DNA from: CAYMFD01 sp964389475 | GTDB taxonomy: Bacteria > Bacteroidota > Bacteroidia > Chitinophagales > Saprospiraceae | DNA: 24,379 bases | Direction: 5' to 3' | NCBI GenBank assembly: GCA_964389475.1 | Contig: CAYMFD010000052.1 | Location: 1 to 24,379, forward strand | Shown: positions 15,741-24,149 of the stretch, in pieces | Layout of the letters: each line of letters begins with the position of its first letter | How positions within the stretch are numbered: the stretch's first letter is position 1 | The notes under the pieces: model-generated | Seen by the model: the letters and a program-made list of their open reading frames with translations, nothing else | Database searches by the model: none | What the model was told of the DNA's origin: nothing | Program-made: the position numbers and the translations under genes

Positions 15741-16343
15741 CTACACCTCCCACAAGACCTCCATGAGCTCGACGAATGGTAGCGGGTCGTGATACTTATG
15801 GTCGTTATAGGTATTGGCGGTGATGCGATAGTGCAGCGGCTTGTCATTATATACTACATATTGTAGGGTGACATTGCCATAGAGTTGCTGACTCTTACCA
15901 TCCTTGACGAGGCGCATACTGGGCTTGAGGTAGTATCGATATACCTGCTGTATGCCAGCGCCTTTTTTATCTGACTTGATGTCACCTACATTGAGGATGT
16001 AGCGTCGTGTATCGAGTAGGGCCTTTTGCTCCTCTAGCATACACAGGTAGTCGTGATGGTTGACGTCCGGTAGATCCTGACAGTAGACGACACAGCCATC
16101 TACGCCATTGCTCTTGATAAACTGTACGGTCTGACCTATAGGCGGCATACCACCGACGAAGGTCTGGTGCATAGACTGCACTTGCTTGTACAAGGTACGG
16201 CGCGGGTAGGATAGATTCCAGCTAGATATATCGTCAGCGCTACGTAGAGGCTCAGCTATAGCCGAATGCAGAAATGGCTCAGCAACCGATGCATTGACTT
16301 CTTTTGAAAAAAGCTTTTGTAGGTGCTTGAGCAGAGCATTCAT
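15741..16343 (-). CDS. Hypothetical protein, 200 residues
   Basis: Unrecognised soluble protein. It lacks a signal peptide and membrane segments. The first 40 residues are helical and charged; the rest looks alpha/beta with many aromatic residues, such as GGMPPIGQTVQFI at about 64-76, CVVYCQDLPDVNHHDYLCML at 89-108, and a C-terminal beta-like stretch LQYVVYNDKPLHYRI. The start ATG at 16343 lies nine bases past the CvpA-family stop, so the two are probably co-translated. Function unknown; the uninterrupted frame and operon spacing support it being real. Confidence 0.72.
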   Translation of the reverse strand: MNALLKHLQKLFSKEVNASVAEPFLHSAIAEPLRSADDISSWNLSYPRRTLYKQVQSMHQTFVGGMPPIGQTVQFIKSNGVDGCVVYCQDLPDVNHHDYLCMLEEQKALLDTRRYILNVGDIKSDKKGAGIQQVYRYYLKPSMRLVKDGKSQQLYGNVTLQYVVYNDKPLHYRITANTYNDHKYHDPLPFVELMEVLWEV

Positions 16344-16352
16344 AATGGTGTT

Positions 16353-16904
16353 TTACTGTTCTTCTAGTAGTTTGTCGCCTTGGTCTTTGGCGGCATCCAT
16401 GGCCTCAACGGCTTTCTCCCAAAAATCACTGAAGATCGGTTTGGCATGCTCAAAGACTACTTGCGCATGGTCGGGTAGTGGTTCTAGTAAAGCATAACCT
16501 TTGGACGCTGCTATTGTTTCGGGATTTAGGACCTCTAGCTTGCTCAGAAAGTTGAGTCCTAGGCTGAGGAGTAAGCCAAAAAATACCCCCTGTAGTGCTC
16601 CTCCGGCGATCTTATTGATAAAATTGACATTAGCCGCCTGTAGCACGTCTTCTAGCTTGGCACCTATAAATCGGATCAGCGCCATCACCGCGATAAATGT
16701 GATAACCACACCTGCTATAACGGCAATCGCCTTATTATTAACGAGCTGTTCGATCAGGGTGATGACAAAGTAGCTGAGCTTAAGGGTCGCCAGTAGGCCT
16801 ATAAACAGGGACAAGGTATCAAATACGGTCTTGATTAATCCTCGGTTAAAACCTAAGTAAAACCCAAAGGCTACGATGAGGGCTATAATGATGTCTAGTG
16901 TCAT
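16353..16904 (-). CDS. CvpA-family membrane protein
   Basis: The 183-residue protein matches the CvpA (colicin V production) family by layout: an N-terminal MTLDIIIALIVAFGFYLGF helix followed by RGLIKTVFD, then three more hydrophobic helices (about 28-52, 57-80, 95-122) and a charged C-terminal tail. The family's molecular role is not settled; it is widespread and linked with envelope homeostasis. It is the first gene of a leftward cluster of envelope-related genes and is divergent from uppS across 139 bases. Confidence 0.82.
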   Translation of the reverse strand: MTLDIIIALIVAFGFYLGFNRGLIKTVFDTLSLFIGLLATLKLSYFVITLIEQLVNNKAIAVIAGVVITFIAVMALIRFIGAKLEDVLQAANVNFINKIAGGALQGVFFGLLLSLGLNFLSKLEVLNPETIAASKGYALLEPLPDHAQVVFEHAKPIFSDFWEKAVEAMDAAKDQGDKLLEEQ

Positions 16905-17019
16905 AATGCGATGTGTATTGTGGGAGTAAAGATGCGTTTTTTACAGCTTCTGTCTACCTCTAGGCACGCCTCGGACGATAATGAGACGCTTGTGTATCAA
17001 GTTTCACATTCAGAAGAGT

Positions 17020-17027
17020 TAGCTTTG
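17020..17027 (+). promoter_or_regulatory. Candidate -7 box for uppS
   Basis: TAGCTTTG is an exact match to TAnnTTTG and ends 16 bases before the uppS ATG. A -33 TTTG at ordinary spacing is not evident. Located in the 139-base divergent region with the CvpA gene. Confidence 0.45.
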
Positions 17028-17043
17028 TCGGACACGAGAGACT

Positions 17044-17787
17044 ATGGAGGACTTGGTGCAAAAGATAGATGATACTCGATTACCGCAACATGTGGCGGTG
17101 ATCATGGACGGTAATGGCCGCTGGGCAAAGCGTAATGGTAGGCCCAGAGTATTCGGGCATAAGAATGGTGTGACGTCTGTGCGAGAGATCAGTGAGGCAG
17201 CCGCAGAGCTTGGGATTAACTATCTGACATTATATGCATTCAGCACAGAGAACTGGAGTAGACCCAAGACTGAGGTCACTGCATTGATGGGCCTGCTGGT
17301 AGAGACGATAAGGAAAGAGATCAGCACCCTCCATGAGAATGATATCAGGCTGCAAGCGATCGGTGACCTAGATCAGCTGCCTGCCAGGACGCATAAGGCC
17401 CTGCTAGAGGGTATCGAGTCGACTGCAGGGAATAAGCGTATGACCCTAACCCTAGCCCTTAACTACAGTGCTAGATGGGAGATCACCAATGCGACCAAAA
17501 ACATCGCAGCCAAGGTACAGCAAGGTCTCCTAGATCCTGCCGCGATAGACGACAACTGCCTGACTGCTCACTTGTGTACAAACTATATGCCCGACCCCGA
17601 GTTGCTGATTCGTACTAGTGGCGAACAGCGTATATCTAATTACCTCCTATGGCAGATTGCTTACACGGAGCTTTACTTTACCGACGTACTGTGGCCTGAT
17701 TTCAGAAAGCAGCATCTATACGAGGCTATACTTGACTTTCAGCAGCGAGAGCGACGCTTCGGAAAGACTAGTGAGCAACTTGTTTAA
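17044..17787 (+). CDS. uppS: Isoprenyl transferase (undecaprenyl diphosphate synthase)
   Basis: Cis-prenyltransferase that extends farnesyl diphosphate with isopentenyl diphosphate to make undecaprenyl diphosphate, the lipid carrier for peptidoglycan and surface glycans; cytosolic, membrane-associated. The 247-residue protein shows the N-terminal HVAVIMDGNGRWAK with catalytic Asp22, then GH at the pyrophosphate-binding loop, YAFSTENWSRP (65-75), and the C-terminal LIRTSGEQRISNYLLWQ with the Mg-binding ELYF...WPDF region. The ATG start agrees with the family. Followed by bamA after 99 bases, the usual uppS-bamA-skp order in Bacteroidota. Confidence 0.96.
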   Translation: MEDLVQKIDDTRLPQHVAVIMDGNGRWAKRNGRPRVFGHKNGVTSVREISEAAAELGINYLTLYAFSTENWSRPKTEVTALMGLLVETIRKEISTLHENDIRLQAIGDLDQLPARTHKALLEGIESTAGNKRMTLTLALNYSARWEITNATKNIAAKVQQGLLDPAAIDDNCLTAHLCTNYMPDPELLIRTSGEQRISNYLLWQIAYTELYFTDVLWPDFRKQHLYEAILDFQQRERRFGKTSEQLV

Positions 17788-17886
17788 ATATTTGGCTTAA
17801 CTTTTTCTTAAAGTCGTAGAGGTGTACAGCGTCGCCCTATGTGGCGTTAGTGAATTGTTATCTTCGCAACTTTTTGTGACTACTGC

Positions 17887-20517
17887 ATGATATATAAGAT
17901 TTTCAAACTACTCTTACCCCTCATTTTCTTGAGCACATTAGTCTGTAACGGACTCTTTGGCCAAGTCAATAATGGGGTGCTAGATTACAGCAACCGCAAT
18001 GACTACGAGATAGCGGCGGTTAATGTACAAGGTGCAGATAAGAGAGACCCCAATGCCATCCGCTCTATTGCCGCACTACGTGTAGGCGACGAGGTTACTA
18101 TACCAGGTCCCAATATCCCAAAGGCTATCAAGGCACTTTGGAGACTTAGCCTCTTCGAGGATGTGCAGATCCTCCAGGACAGTGTAGTAGGCGACCTTGT
18201 ATACTTAACCATATACCTCAAGGAGCGACCACTACTCTCTAGATATACCTATCGTGGGACGAGTAAGAACCGCCACGACGACCTTAACGAGATCGTAGCC
18301 GATATCATGACCAAGGGTGGTATAGTCACCGAAGATCAGAAAATATTGGCAGCCGATAAACTACGAGAGTATTACGTAGAGCGAGGTCGCCTAGATGCCA
18401 AGGTCAATGTCAAGGAGGAAAAAGATAATACTAGAGACGATGCCGTCCAGCTCATCTTTATAATAGATGAAGGGCCAAAGATCAAGATCGACGAGATTAC
18501 ATTTAATGGCAATAGTCACTATAGCGATCGCAAACTCCGTAAGAAACTCGAAAATACCAAGCGTAAAAAGGCGATCTTCAAAAAGTCCAAGTTCGTCAAG
18601 AAGGACTTCGAGGGTGACAAGGACAATATCATCTACGCCTACAATAAAGATGGCTTCAGAGATGCCCGCATCCTAGGAGACTCCATCTATCGTAAGGAGG
18701 ATGGCAACCTCGCCATACAGATCGACATCAATGAGGGCAATCGATATTTCTTCAGAGATATAAAGTGGAAGGGTAACAGCCTCTACTCTGACCAGCAGCT
18801 GTCCAAGATCCTGGGTATCCTCAGAGGAGATGTCTACAATCCGGAGTTACTGGAGAGCCGCCTGCGCTTTAGCCAAGATGGCCGAGACATATCTAGTCTC
18901 TACCTCGATGATGGTTACCTATTCTTTGAGGTCAATCCTGTAGAGGTGGCCATCGAGAACGATTCTGTAGATATAGAGATGCAGATCTACGAGGGTGCTC
19001 AAGCCACTATTGAGAATGTAGTGATAGAAGGTAATGATAGGACTAATGAGGCTGTAATCAGGAGGATACTACGTACCCGCCCAGGTAGTAAGTTTAGTAG
19101 AGCAGATATCGTCAGGTCGCAGAGAGAGGTGATCAACTTAGGATACTTCAATCCTGAGACCATGGATATGCAGACACCTGTCAACCCGCAGCGTGGTACT
19201 GTTGATATCATATACCGTGTCGAGGAGCGACCTAGTGATCAGCTAGAGCTGTCTGCAGGTTATGGTGGTTTTCAAGGTCTGATCGGTACGCTGGGTGTGA
19301 CGTTCAACAACTTTAGTATAGCTAATATCAAAGACCGTAGTACATGGTCGCCACTACCGCAGGGTGACGGTCAGAAGCTGAGCCTAAGAGCACAGAGTAA
19401 TAGTCGATTCTTTAGGTCCTTCAACTTTTCATTTACCGATCCATGGCTGGGTGGCAAAAAGCCCAATAGCTTTACGATAGGAGCCGTACGTACAGCCCTT
19501 GATTATCGCTTGCTAGGCCAGGGTCAACTAGTGATCAATCGTGGATTCGTAGGACTAGGTACACAGCTCAAGTTCCCGGATGACTTCTTTAGTTCGTCAA
19601 CTACCTTGTCGCTGGAAAACATCGTGCTTAACGAATACGAATTTGGTAATTTCCGAGTAGTCGATCCTAATAGTAATCGGCTTATCAACATTACAGATGG
19701 TAACTTTAAGAACTTTACCCTTACGCAGACGATAACGAGGTCATCGATATCCGACCCGCTCTTCCCTAGACGTGGATCTAGAGTCTCACTTTCAGTCAAG
19801 TTTACGCCGCCTTACTCTCTATTTAGAGGGGAGCGGAGCTTCGTACTTACCGAGCAGGAGAAAGCTGATATCATAGAGCGACTGACTAAGATTAATGGTC
19901 CTGGAGCCTCCCTATCAGATGCCTTGATACAAAATGCATTTGACTCCGAAATCAACAGCCGCCGATTCGAATTCTTGGAGTACCACAAGTGGAACTTCAA
20001 TGCCGAATGGTACTTCAATATCGTAGGCAAACTGGTCATCATGGCCCAGGCCAAAATCGGTATACTCGGTGCCTATGATAGTGAGATCGGTATCTCGCCC
20101 TTCGAACGATTCGAAGTAGGTGGTGACGGTCTTAACAACCAGAACGTAGGTATCCTAGGTCGAGACATCATCGCGTTGAGAGGATACGAGACTAATGAAC
20201 TGCCGCAGAATAACCTAGGAGGTGGTACTGTCTTTGACAAGTTTACAGTAGAGCTACGATACCCTATATCGCTTAACCCTAACAGTACGGTATTCGTTAC
20301 CAGTTTCTTGCAAGGTGGTAACTCTTGGGGTAGTTTCTCTCAATTCAATCCCTTTGATATGCGACGATCTGCAGGTGTAGGTATGCGGGTATTCTTACCG
20401 ATGTTTGGTTTGCTAGGATTTAACTACGGTTTTGGTATAGATCGAGACCTGCCTGAGGGTACTGGATGGAGAGACTATGGAGTCTTTAATATCGTCTTAG
20501 GTTTTGAGCCAGAGTAG
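17887..20517 (+). CDS. bamA: Outer-membrane protein assembly factor BamA
   Basis: Omp85-family protein that folds and inserts beta-barrel proteins into the outer membrane. The 876-residue protein begins with a signal peptide (about 1-25, ending in LFGQ), followed by POTRA domains over roughly residues 38-445, each with alternating strands and helices (for example EITFNGNSHYSDRKLRKKL and NVVIEGNDRTNEAVIRRILR). A 16-stranded barrel follows from about 450 to the end, including the loop-6 LRGY motif near residue 764. The last strand reads FNIVLGF but is followed by EPE, so the usual C-terminal aromatic residue is not terminal. Size and order fit BamA; downstream skp supports it. Confidence 0.95.
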   Translation: MIYKIFKLLLPLIFLSTLVCNGLFGQVNNGVLDYSNRNDYEIAAVNVQGADKRDPNAIRSIAALRVGDEVTIPGPNIPKAIKALWRLSLFEDVQILQDSVVGDLVYLTIYLKERPLLSRYTYRGTSKNRHDDLNEIVADIMTKGGIVTEDQKILAADKLREYYVERGRLDAKVNVKEEKDNTRDDAVQLIFIIDEGPKIKIDEITFNGNSHYSDRKLRKKLENTKRKKAIFKKSKFVKKDFEGDKDNIIYAYNKDGFRDARILGDSIYRKEDGNLAIQIDINEGNRYFFRDIKWKGNSLYSDQQLSKILGILRGDVYNPELLESRLRFSQDGRDISSLYLDDGYLFFEVNPVEVAIENDSVDIEMQIYEGAQATIENVVIEGNDRTNEAVIRRILRTRPGSKFSRADIVRSQREVINLGYFNPETMDMQTPVNPQRGTVDIIYRVEERPSDQLELSAGYGGFQGLIGTLGVTFNNFSIANIKDRSTWSPLPQGDGQKLSLRAQSNSRFFRSFNFSFTDPWLGGKKPNSFTIGAVRTALDYRLLGQGQLVINRGFVGLGTQLKFPDDFFSSSTTLSLENIVLNEYEFGNFRVVDPNSNRLINITDGNFKNFTLTQTITRSSISDPLFPRRGSRVSLSVKFTPPYSLFRGERSFVLTEQEKADIIERLTKINGPGASLSDALIQNAFDSEINSRRFEFLEYHKWNFNAEWYFNIVGKLVIMAQAKIGILGAYDSEIGISPFERFEVGGDGLNNQNVGILGRDIIALRGYETNELPQNNLGGGTVFDKFTVELRYPISLNPNSTVFVTSFLQGGNSWGSFSQFNPFDMRRSAGVGMRVFLPMFGLLGFNYGFGIDRDLPEGTGWRDYGVFNIVLGFEPE

Positions 20518-20541
20518 CACCACGTAAACTTAATATGGGGT

Positions 20542-20549
20542 TAAATTTG
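20542..20549 (+). promoter_or_regulatory. Candidate -7 box for skp
   Basis: TAAATTTG matches TAnnTTTG exactly and lies 65 bases before the skp start, in the 97-base gap after bamA. No -33 TTTG at normal spacing is seen, so this may be chance; skp could equally be read from the bamA transcript. Confidence 0.35.
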
Positions 20550-20614
20550 CACCACTCAACTACTTATTAGGGGTAAGTTTCGTCTCAAGATTATACTAGA
20601 AGAATAATTGAGTT

Positions 20615-21121
20615 ATGAATAAGATCAAGAGTTTTATAATTGTTGCCTTAGCACTGACATTGAGTGTCTCATCACTTACTGCACAGAAGTACGGATATAT
20701 AGACAGCCAGCAGCTACTAGTAGACCACCCCGCTATGCAACAGGCTGACAATGAGATCAAGACACTAACGGACCAGCTGATGGCTCGTGGTGAGACGATG
20801 GTCAAAGACTTCGAGGCTGCCTACCAGCAACTCGTGAGTGAGGCAGAGCAGCTCGCTCCTGTACAGGTCAAGGAGAGAGAGACTAAACTGGCAGAGCAGC
20901 AGCAGTCGATACAGCAGTTCGAGACAGAGATGCAACAGCAGATCGCTGTCAAGCGTCAAGAGCTCATCGAGCCTATACTTGACAAGGTAAAGGTCGCCAT
21001 CGAAACCGTCGGTAAGGATGAGGGCTACACCATGATATTTGATATCAGTACGGGTATGCTACTACATGCTGATCCGTCAGAGGATCTACTGACTAAGGTC
21101 AAGGGTAAGCTGGGTATATAG
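20615..21121 (+). CDS. skp: OmpH/Skp-family periplasmic chaperone
   Basis: Periplasmic holdase that keeps unfolded outer-membrane proteins soluble on the way to BamA. The 168-residue protein has a signal peptide (1-23, ending SSLTAQ), a short first beta strand (KYGYIDSQQLL), a long charged and Gln-rich coiled-coil hairpin over about 40-125, and a C-terminal strand region (YTMIFDISTGMLLHADPSEDLL) typical of OmpH-like proteins. Position after bamA is the usual one. Bacteroidota often carry two adjacent OmpH-like genes; only one is present here. Confidence 0.92.
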   Translation: MNKIKSFIIVALALTLSVSSLTAQKYGYIDSQQLLVDHPAMQQADNEIKTLTDQLMARGETMVKDFEAAYQQLVSEAEQLAPVQVKERETKLAEQQQSIQQFETEMQQQIAVKRQELIEPILDKVKVAIETVGKDEGYTMIFDISTGMLLHADPSEDLLTKVKGKLGI

Positions 21122-21154
21122 TCTAGTACTGTTATAGCTTCTACGATGTGGAAA

Positions 21155-21199
21155 GCTGTAGGCGCTGATGGCTTATGCCGGTCGGTCTAGAGCTACAGC
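21155..21199. repeat. Nested inverted repeat between skp and the flippase-like gene
   Basis: GCTGTAG (21155-21161) faces CTACAGC (21193-21199), and inside lies GGC-TTAT-GCC (21170-21179). It sits between two convergent genes and may end both transcripts by structure, but there is no T-run, so I do not call it an intrinsic terminator. Confidence 0.45.
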
Positions 21200-21210
21200 A
21201 TATCAAAATA

Positions 21211-22215
21211 CTACTTCGATTTAGTGGTTTCGGTACGGCTACTCTGAAACCAAAACGCAAGACCCGCAAGCGCTGCTACTGCTCGGTTGATGAGCCATAG
21301 CCCGAAGCTAGCAACTAGGATGGGTACGATATTACCATCGGCCGCCGCTCCCCATACAAGTATGGCAGTCTCTCCACGTGCTAGTAGTCCTAGCATAGGT
21401 GGTAGAGGTAAACCGCTTTGCACCAAGTATATAGTCGCTATGCCAGCAAGGGATAGGCTCAGCGGCAGGTGTATGCCTACTGCGTAGAGGACGAGTAGGT
21501 ACTGTATGGAGTAGATAACGTATCTGATGCTGCTGTAACCTAGTGTAGCACCGATGTGACTACGATCAAATTGGTCTATAAGCGCAGTGATTTTTGCTAC
21601 GACAGGATACTTAATACCTAGGCGGCTGATACTTTCTCTGACCTTCTCGCTTTGCGTATACCAGATAAGTCCTAGACCGACGATAGAGGCTGCCACTATG
21701 CTTATTCCTACCCATATAGTTGACAAGCCTGTATACTCTAGGTGTACGATTAGGTAGAGAGCACCGATGCTGCCTATGGCGACGTTTACGACATTTTGAG
21801 TGATACTAGATACTAGTGTAGCCGCTAGTCCGGCTGGGTATTGGTCCTTATTGAGGACGGATAGGCGTCCGGCATAGTCTCCGATATTAGCAGGAGTGGT
21901 GAGCCCTACGGAGTTGCCGAGTAGTACCGCCCTGTAAGCGGCCCATCTGCTGGGCGGCTGCGGGATCAGTCCTCGCCACTTGATAGCCTCCATCAGCCAA
22001 TTAGCCGGCATAAGGAGGACCACAGTGCATAGTGCCCCTAGCCTTGAGGGCGAGAGCTGACCGATCATATCCGTCAGGCTCTCACGCAGCGTAGCATACT
22101 GAGTATATATCTGGTAGGCGATGATAGCACTGAGTAGTAGGGCTATTATACCACGGGCAGACTTAGATAGCGTAAATTGCTGTATCCATGACAGGGCTTT
22201 ATTTACGCTAGGCAA
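21211..22215 (-). CDS. Flippase-like integral membrane protein (LPG synthase TM family)
   Basis: A 334-residue protein with about eight hydrophobic helices, resembling the lysylphosphatidylglycerol synthase transmembrane / UPF0104 group (PF03706). The stretch NWLMEAIKWRGLI near residues 67-79, then RAVLLGNSVGLTTPANIGDYAGR with its conserved Gly-x-Asn and Pro-Ala near 90-112, and the late GLPLPPMLGLLARGETAIL support this. No synthetase domain is attached, so it would be a membrane-only member; such proteins are thought to move lipids across the membrane, with substrate unknown. Starts 21 bases after the DUF3127 gene. Confidence 0.8.
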   Translation of the reverse strand: MPSVNKALSWIQQFTLSKSARGIIALLLSAIIAYQIYTQYATLRESLTDMIGQLSPSRLGALCTVVLLMPANWLMEAIKWRGLIPQPPSRWAAYRAVLLGNSVGLTTPANIGDYAGRLSVLNKDQYPAGLAATLVSSITQNVVNVAIGSIGALYLIVHLEYTGLSTIWVGISIVAASIVGLGLIWYTQSEKVRESISRLGIKYPVVAKITALIDQFDRSHIGATLGYSSIRYVIYSIQYLLVLYAVGIHLPLSLSLAGIATIYLVQSGLPLPPMLGLLARGETAILVWGAAADGNIVPILVASFGLWLINRAVAALAGLAFWFQSSRTETTKSK

Positions 22216-22236
22216 TCGTTTCCTTTTGAGGACGTA

Positions 22237-22638
22237 TTAAAATGGTAGGTCGTCGAAGTCCGTCTCCGTCGAGTCAGCAGGCTTGGTAGGTGCAGGCCCG
22301 TCAAAAGTGCCAAAGCCCGAAGGTGGTGCTTGCGTGCTGCCTCCTGCTGTAGGTGGCGGAGGTGTAGCGGTTGCGCTGCCCTTCTCTAGCTTCCACGCAT
22401 TGAGGTTGGTAAAGTACTTGCCTTGCCACTCTCGGCCTCGTAGGTCAAAGTAGACCTTGACGACTTCGCCTTCGTTCATGCCATCTACTAAGCTACAGCG
22501 ATCTTGTGTGAGCTGAAACTTGACAAACTGTGGGTAATTACCGTCTGTCTTAATGACGAACTCGCGAGCCTGGAAGGTGTCAGACTTGTTTTCTGTTTCG
22601 TATTTCTTGTGCAGTACTCCTTCTACTTCGAATGACAT
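22237..22638 (-). CDS. DUF3127 protein with an SSB-like acidic C-terminal tip
   Basis: A 133-residue protein. Residues 1-87 (MSFEVEGVLHKKYETENKSD onward, with YPQFVKFQLTQDRCSL and VYFDLRGREW) match the DUF3127 domain found in Bacteroidota, which has the look of a small OB-fold. Residues 88-120 form a low-complexity Pro/Gly/Thr/Ala linker. The C-terminus is DFDDLPF, closely like the DDDIPF tip by which bacterial single-stranded-DNA-binding protein (SSB) recruits repair and replication proteins. The whole layout (OB-like domain, flexible linker, acidic tip with terminal Phe) is that of SSB. A nucleic-acid-binding role is inferred. Start ATG at 22638, 41 bases after proS. Confidence 0.85.
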   Translation of the reverse strand: MSFEVEGVLHKKYETENKSDTFQAREFVIKTDGNYPQFVKFQLTQDRCSLVDGMNEGEVVKVYFDLRGREWQGKYFTNLNAWKLEKGSATATPPPPTAGGSTQAPPSGFGTFDGPAPTKPADSTETDFDDLPF

Positions 22639-22679
22639 ATGTCTCTATTTTCTCTTTGGTTATTAGTATCGGCTACGTA

Positions 22680-24149
22680 TTAGTACGCTTTAGCAAAGAT
22701 GACTCTTTTTGTACTTGGTTTGCCAGAAAAAACGCAGCTACCTGCCTCTTCGACGGCATCTATAGGTATACAGCGTATCGTGGCCTTAGTAGCCGCCTTG
22801 ATTTTTTGCTCCGTCTCATCTGTACCGTCCCAGTGTGCAGAGATGAATCCTCCCTTGGTCTCTAGCACTTCTTTAAACTGGTCAAAGTTGTCGACGGACG
22901 TTGTATGATCCGTGCGGTATTGCTTGGCGCGGTTGAGCAGGTTATCCTGTATCTCGATCAGCAGGTTATCTACGTAGTCAATCACACCGTCTAGTGGCTG
23001 GGTAGTCTTCTCTTTGGTGTCGCGCCTGGCTATCTCTACCACGCCTTTATCTAGGTCTCGCTTACCTATGCCTATACGTACCGGTACACCCTTCATCTCG
23101 TACTCGGCGAATTTATAGCCAGGTCGTTTCTTGGCATCCGTATCTATCTTGACACGTATATCTCTTGCTTCGAGCTCTTCCTTGATCTTGGTCGCGACGA
23201 CCATGATATCGTCGTTGGGCTTAGGTATCGGTATGATGACGACCTGTATCGGGGCCAGCTTAGGCGGTAGCACAAGTCCCTCATCATCGCTGTGGGTCAT
23301 GATGAGACCACCTATCAGTCGCGTACTTACTCCCCAGCTGGTTGCCCATACTAGCTCTTCTTTGTTCTGATCGGTGAGGTACTTGACGTCAAATGCCTTG
23401 GCAAAGTTCTGGCCTAGGAAGTGACTGGTACCGGCCTGTAGTGCCTTGCCGTCTTGCATCAGCGCCTCGATCGTTAAGGTATCGTCCGCACCGGCAAATC
23501 GCTCGCTGGCAGTCTTACGACCTTTGATGACGGGCATCGCCATGTAGTCTTCTGCAAATCTGGCGTAGACCTCATGTATGAGTTCTGCCTCAGCGATGGC
23601 CTCGTCCTTGGTAGCGTGAGCTGTGTGACCCTCTTGCCACAAGAACTCCGCTGTACGTAAGAATGCTCTGGTTCGCATCTCCCACCGCATGACATTGGCC
23701 CATTGATTGATGAGGATAGGTAGGTCTCGGTAAGACTGTATCCAGTTGCGGTACGTATTCCATATGATGGCCTCCGAGGTAGGTCTTATGATTAGCTCCT
23801 CCTCTAGACGAGCCTCTGGGTCGACCCTAAGTTTGCCCTCGTTGTCTGGATCGTTTTGTAGACGGTAGTGTGTCACTACGGCACACTCTTTGGCAAACCC
23901 CTCCGCATTTTTCTCCTCGGCTTCGAACAATGACTTGGGTACTAGTAACGGGAAGTAGGCATTCTGGTGCCCCGTCGCCTTAAACATTGTGTCGAGCTGG
24001 GCTTTCATATTTTCCCATATGGCAAATCCGTATGGCTTGATGACCATACATCCTCGAACGGCACTATTTTCTGCTAGTCCAGCCTTTCGTACTATATCAT
24101 TGTACCACTGACTATAGTTGTCTGCCCTATTTGTGATTGCTTCTGCCAT
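22680..24149 (-). CDS. proS: Prolyl-tRNA synthetase (short, eukaryote/archaeal-like class)
   Basis: Class II aminoacyl-tRNA synthetase that charges tRNA(Pro) with proline. The 489-residue protein has the catalytic core with RPTSE at 122-126, motif 2 RWEMRTRAFLRTAEFLWQEG (155-174) followed by HTAH, the LTDQ...WATSWGVSTRL region that forms the proline pocket, the anticodon-binding domain (VVIIPIPKP onward) and the C-terminal zinc-like domain ending in KRVIFAKAY. It lacks the roughly 180-residue editing insertion of the long bacterial form, which is why I assign the ProS type 3 class. ATG at 24149 gives the expected N-terminus. Confidence 0.95.
   Translation of the reverse strand: MAEAITNRADNYSQWYNDIVRKAGLAENSAVRGCMVIKPYGFAIWENMKAQLDTMFKATGHQNAYFPLLVPKSLFEAEEKNAEGFAKECAVVTHYRLQNDPDNEGKLRVDPEARLEEELIIRPTSEAIIWNTYRNWIQSYRDLPILINQWANVMRWEMRTRAFLRTAEFLWQEGHTAHATKDEAIAEAELIHEVYARFAEDYMAMPVIKGRKTASERFAGADDTLTIEALMQDGKALQAGTSHFLGQNFAKAFDVKYLTDQNKEELVWATSWGVSTRLIGGLIMTHSDDEGLVLPPKLAPIQVVIIPIPKPNDDIMVVATKIKEELEARDIRVKIDTDAKKRPGYKFAEYEMKGVPVRIGIGKRDLDKGVVEIARRDTKEKTTQPLDGVIDYVDNLLIEIQDNLLNRAKQYRTDHTTSVDNFDQFKEVLETKGGFISAHWDGTDETEQKIKAATKATIRCIPIDAVEEAGSCVFSGKPSTKRVIFAKAY

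Noticed and set aside
17831..17850. Short CGCC/GGCG hairpin between uppS and bamA as terminator
   Set aside because: Only four base pairs and no T-run; more likely chance, and uppS and bamA may be co-transcribed.
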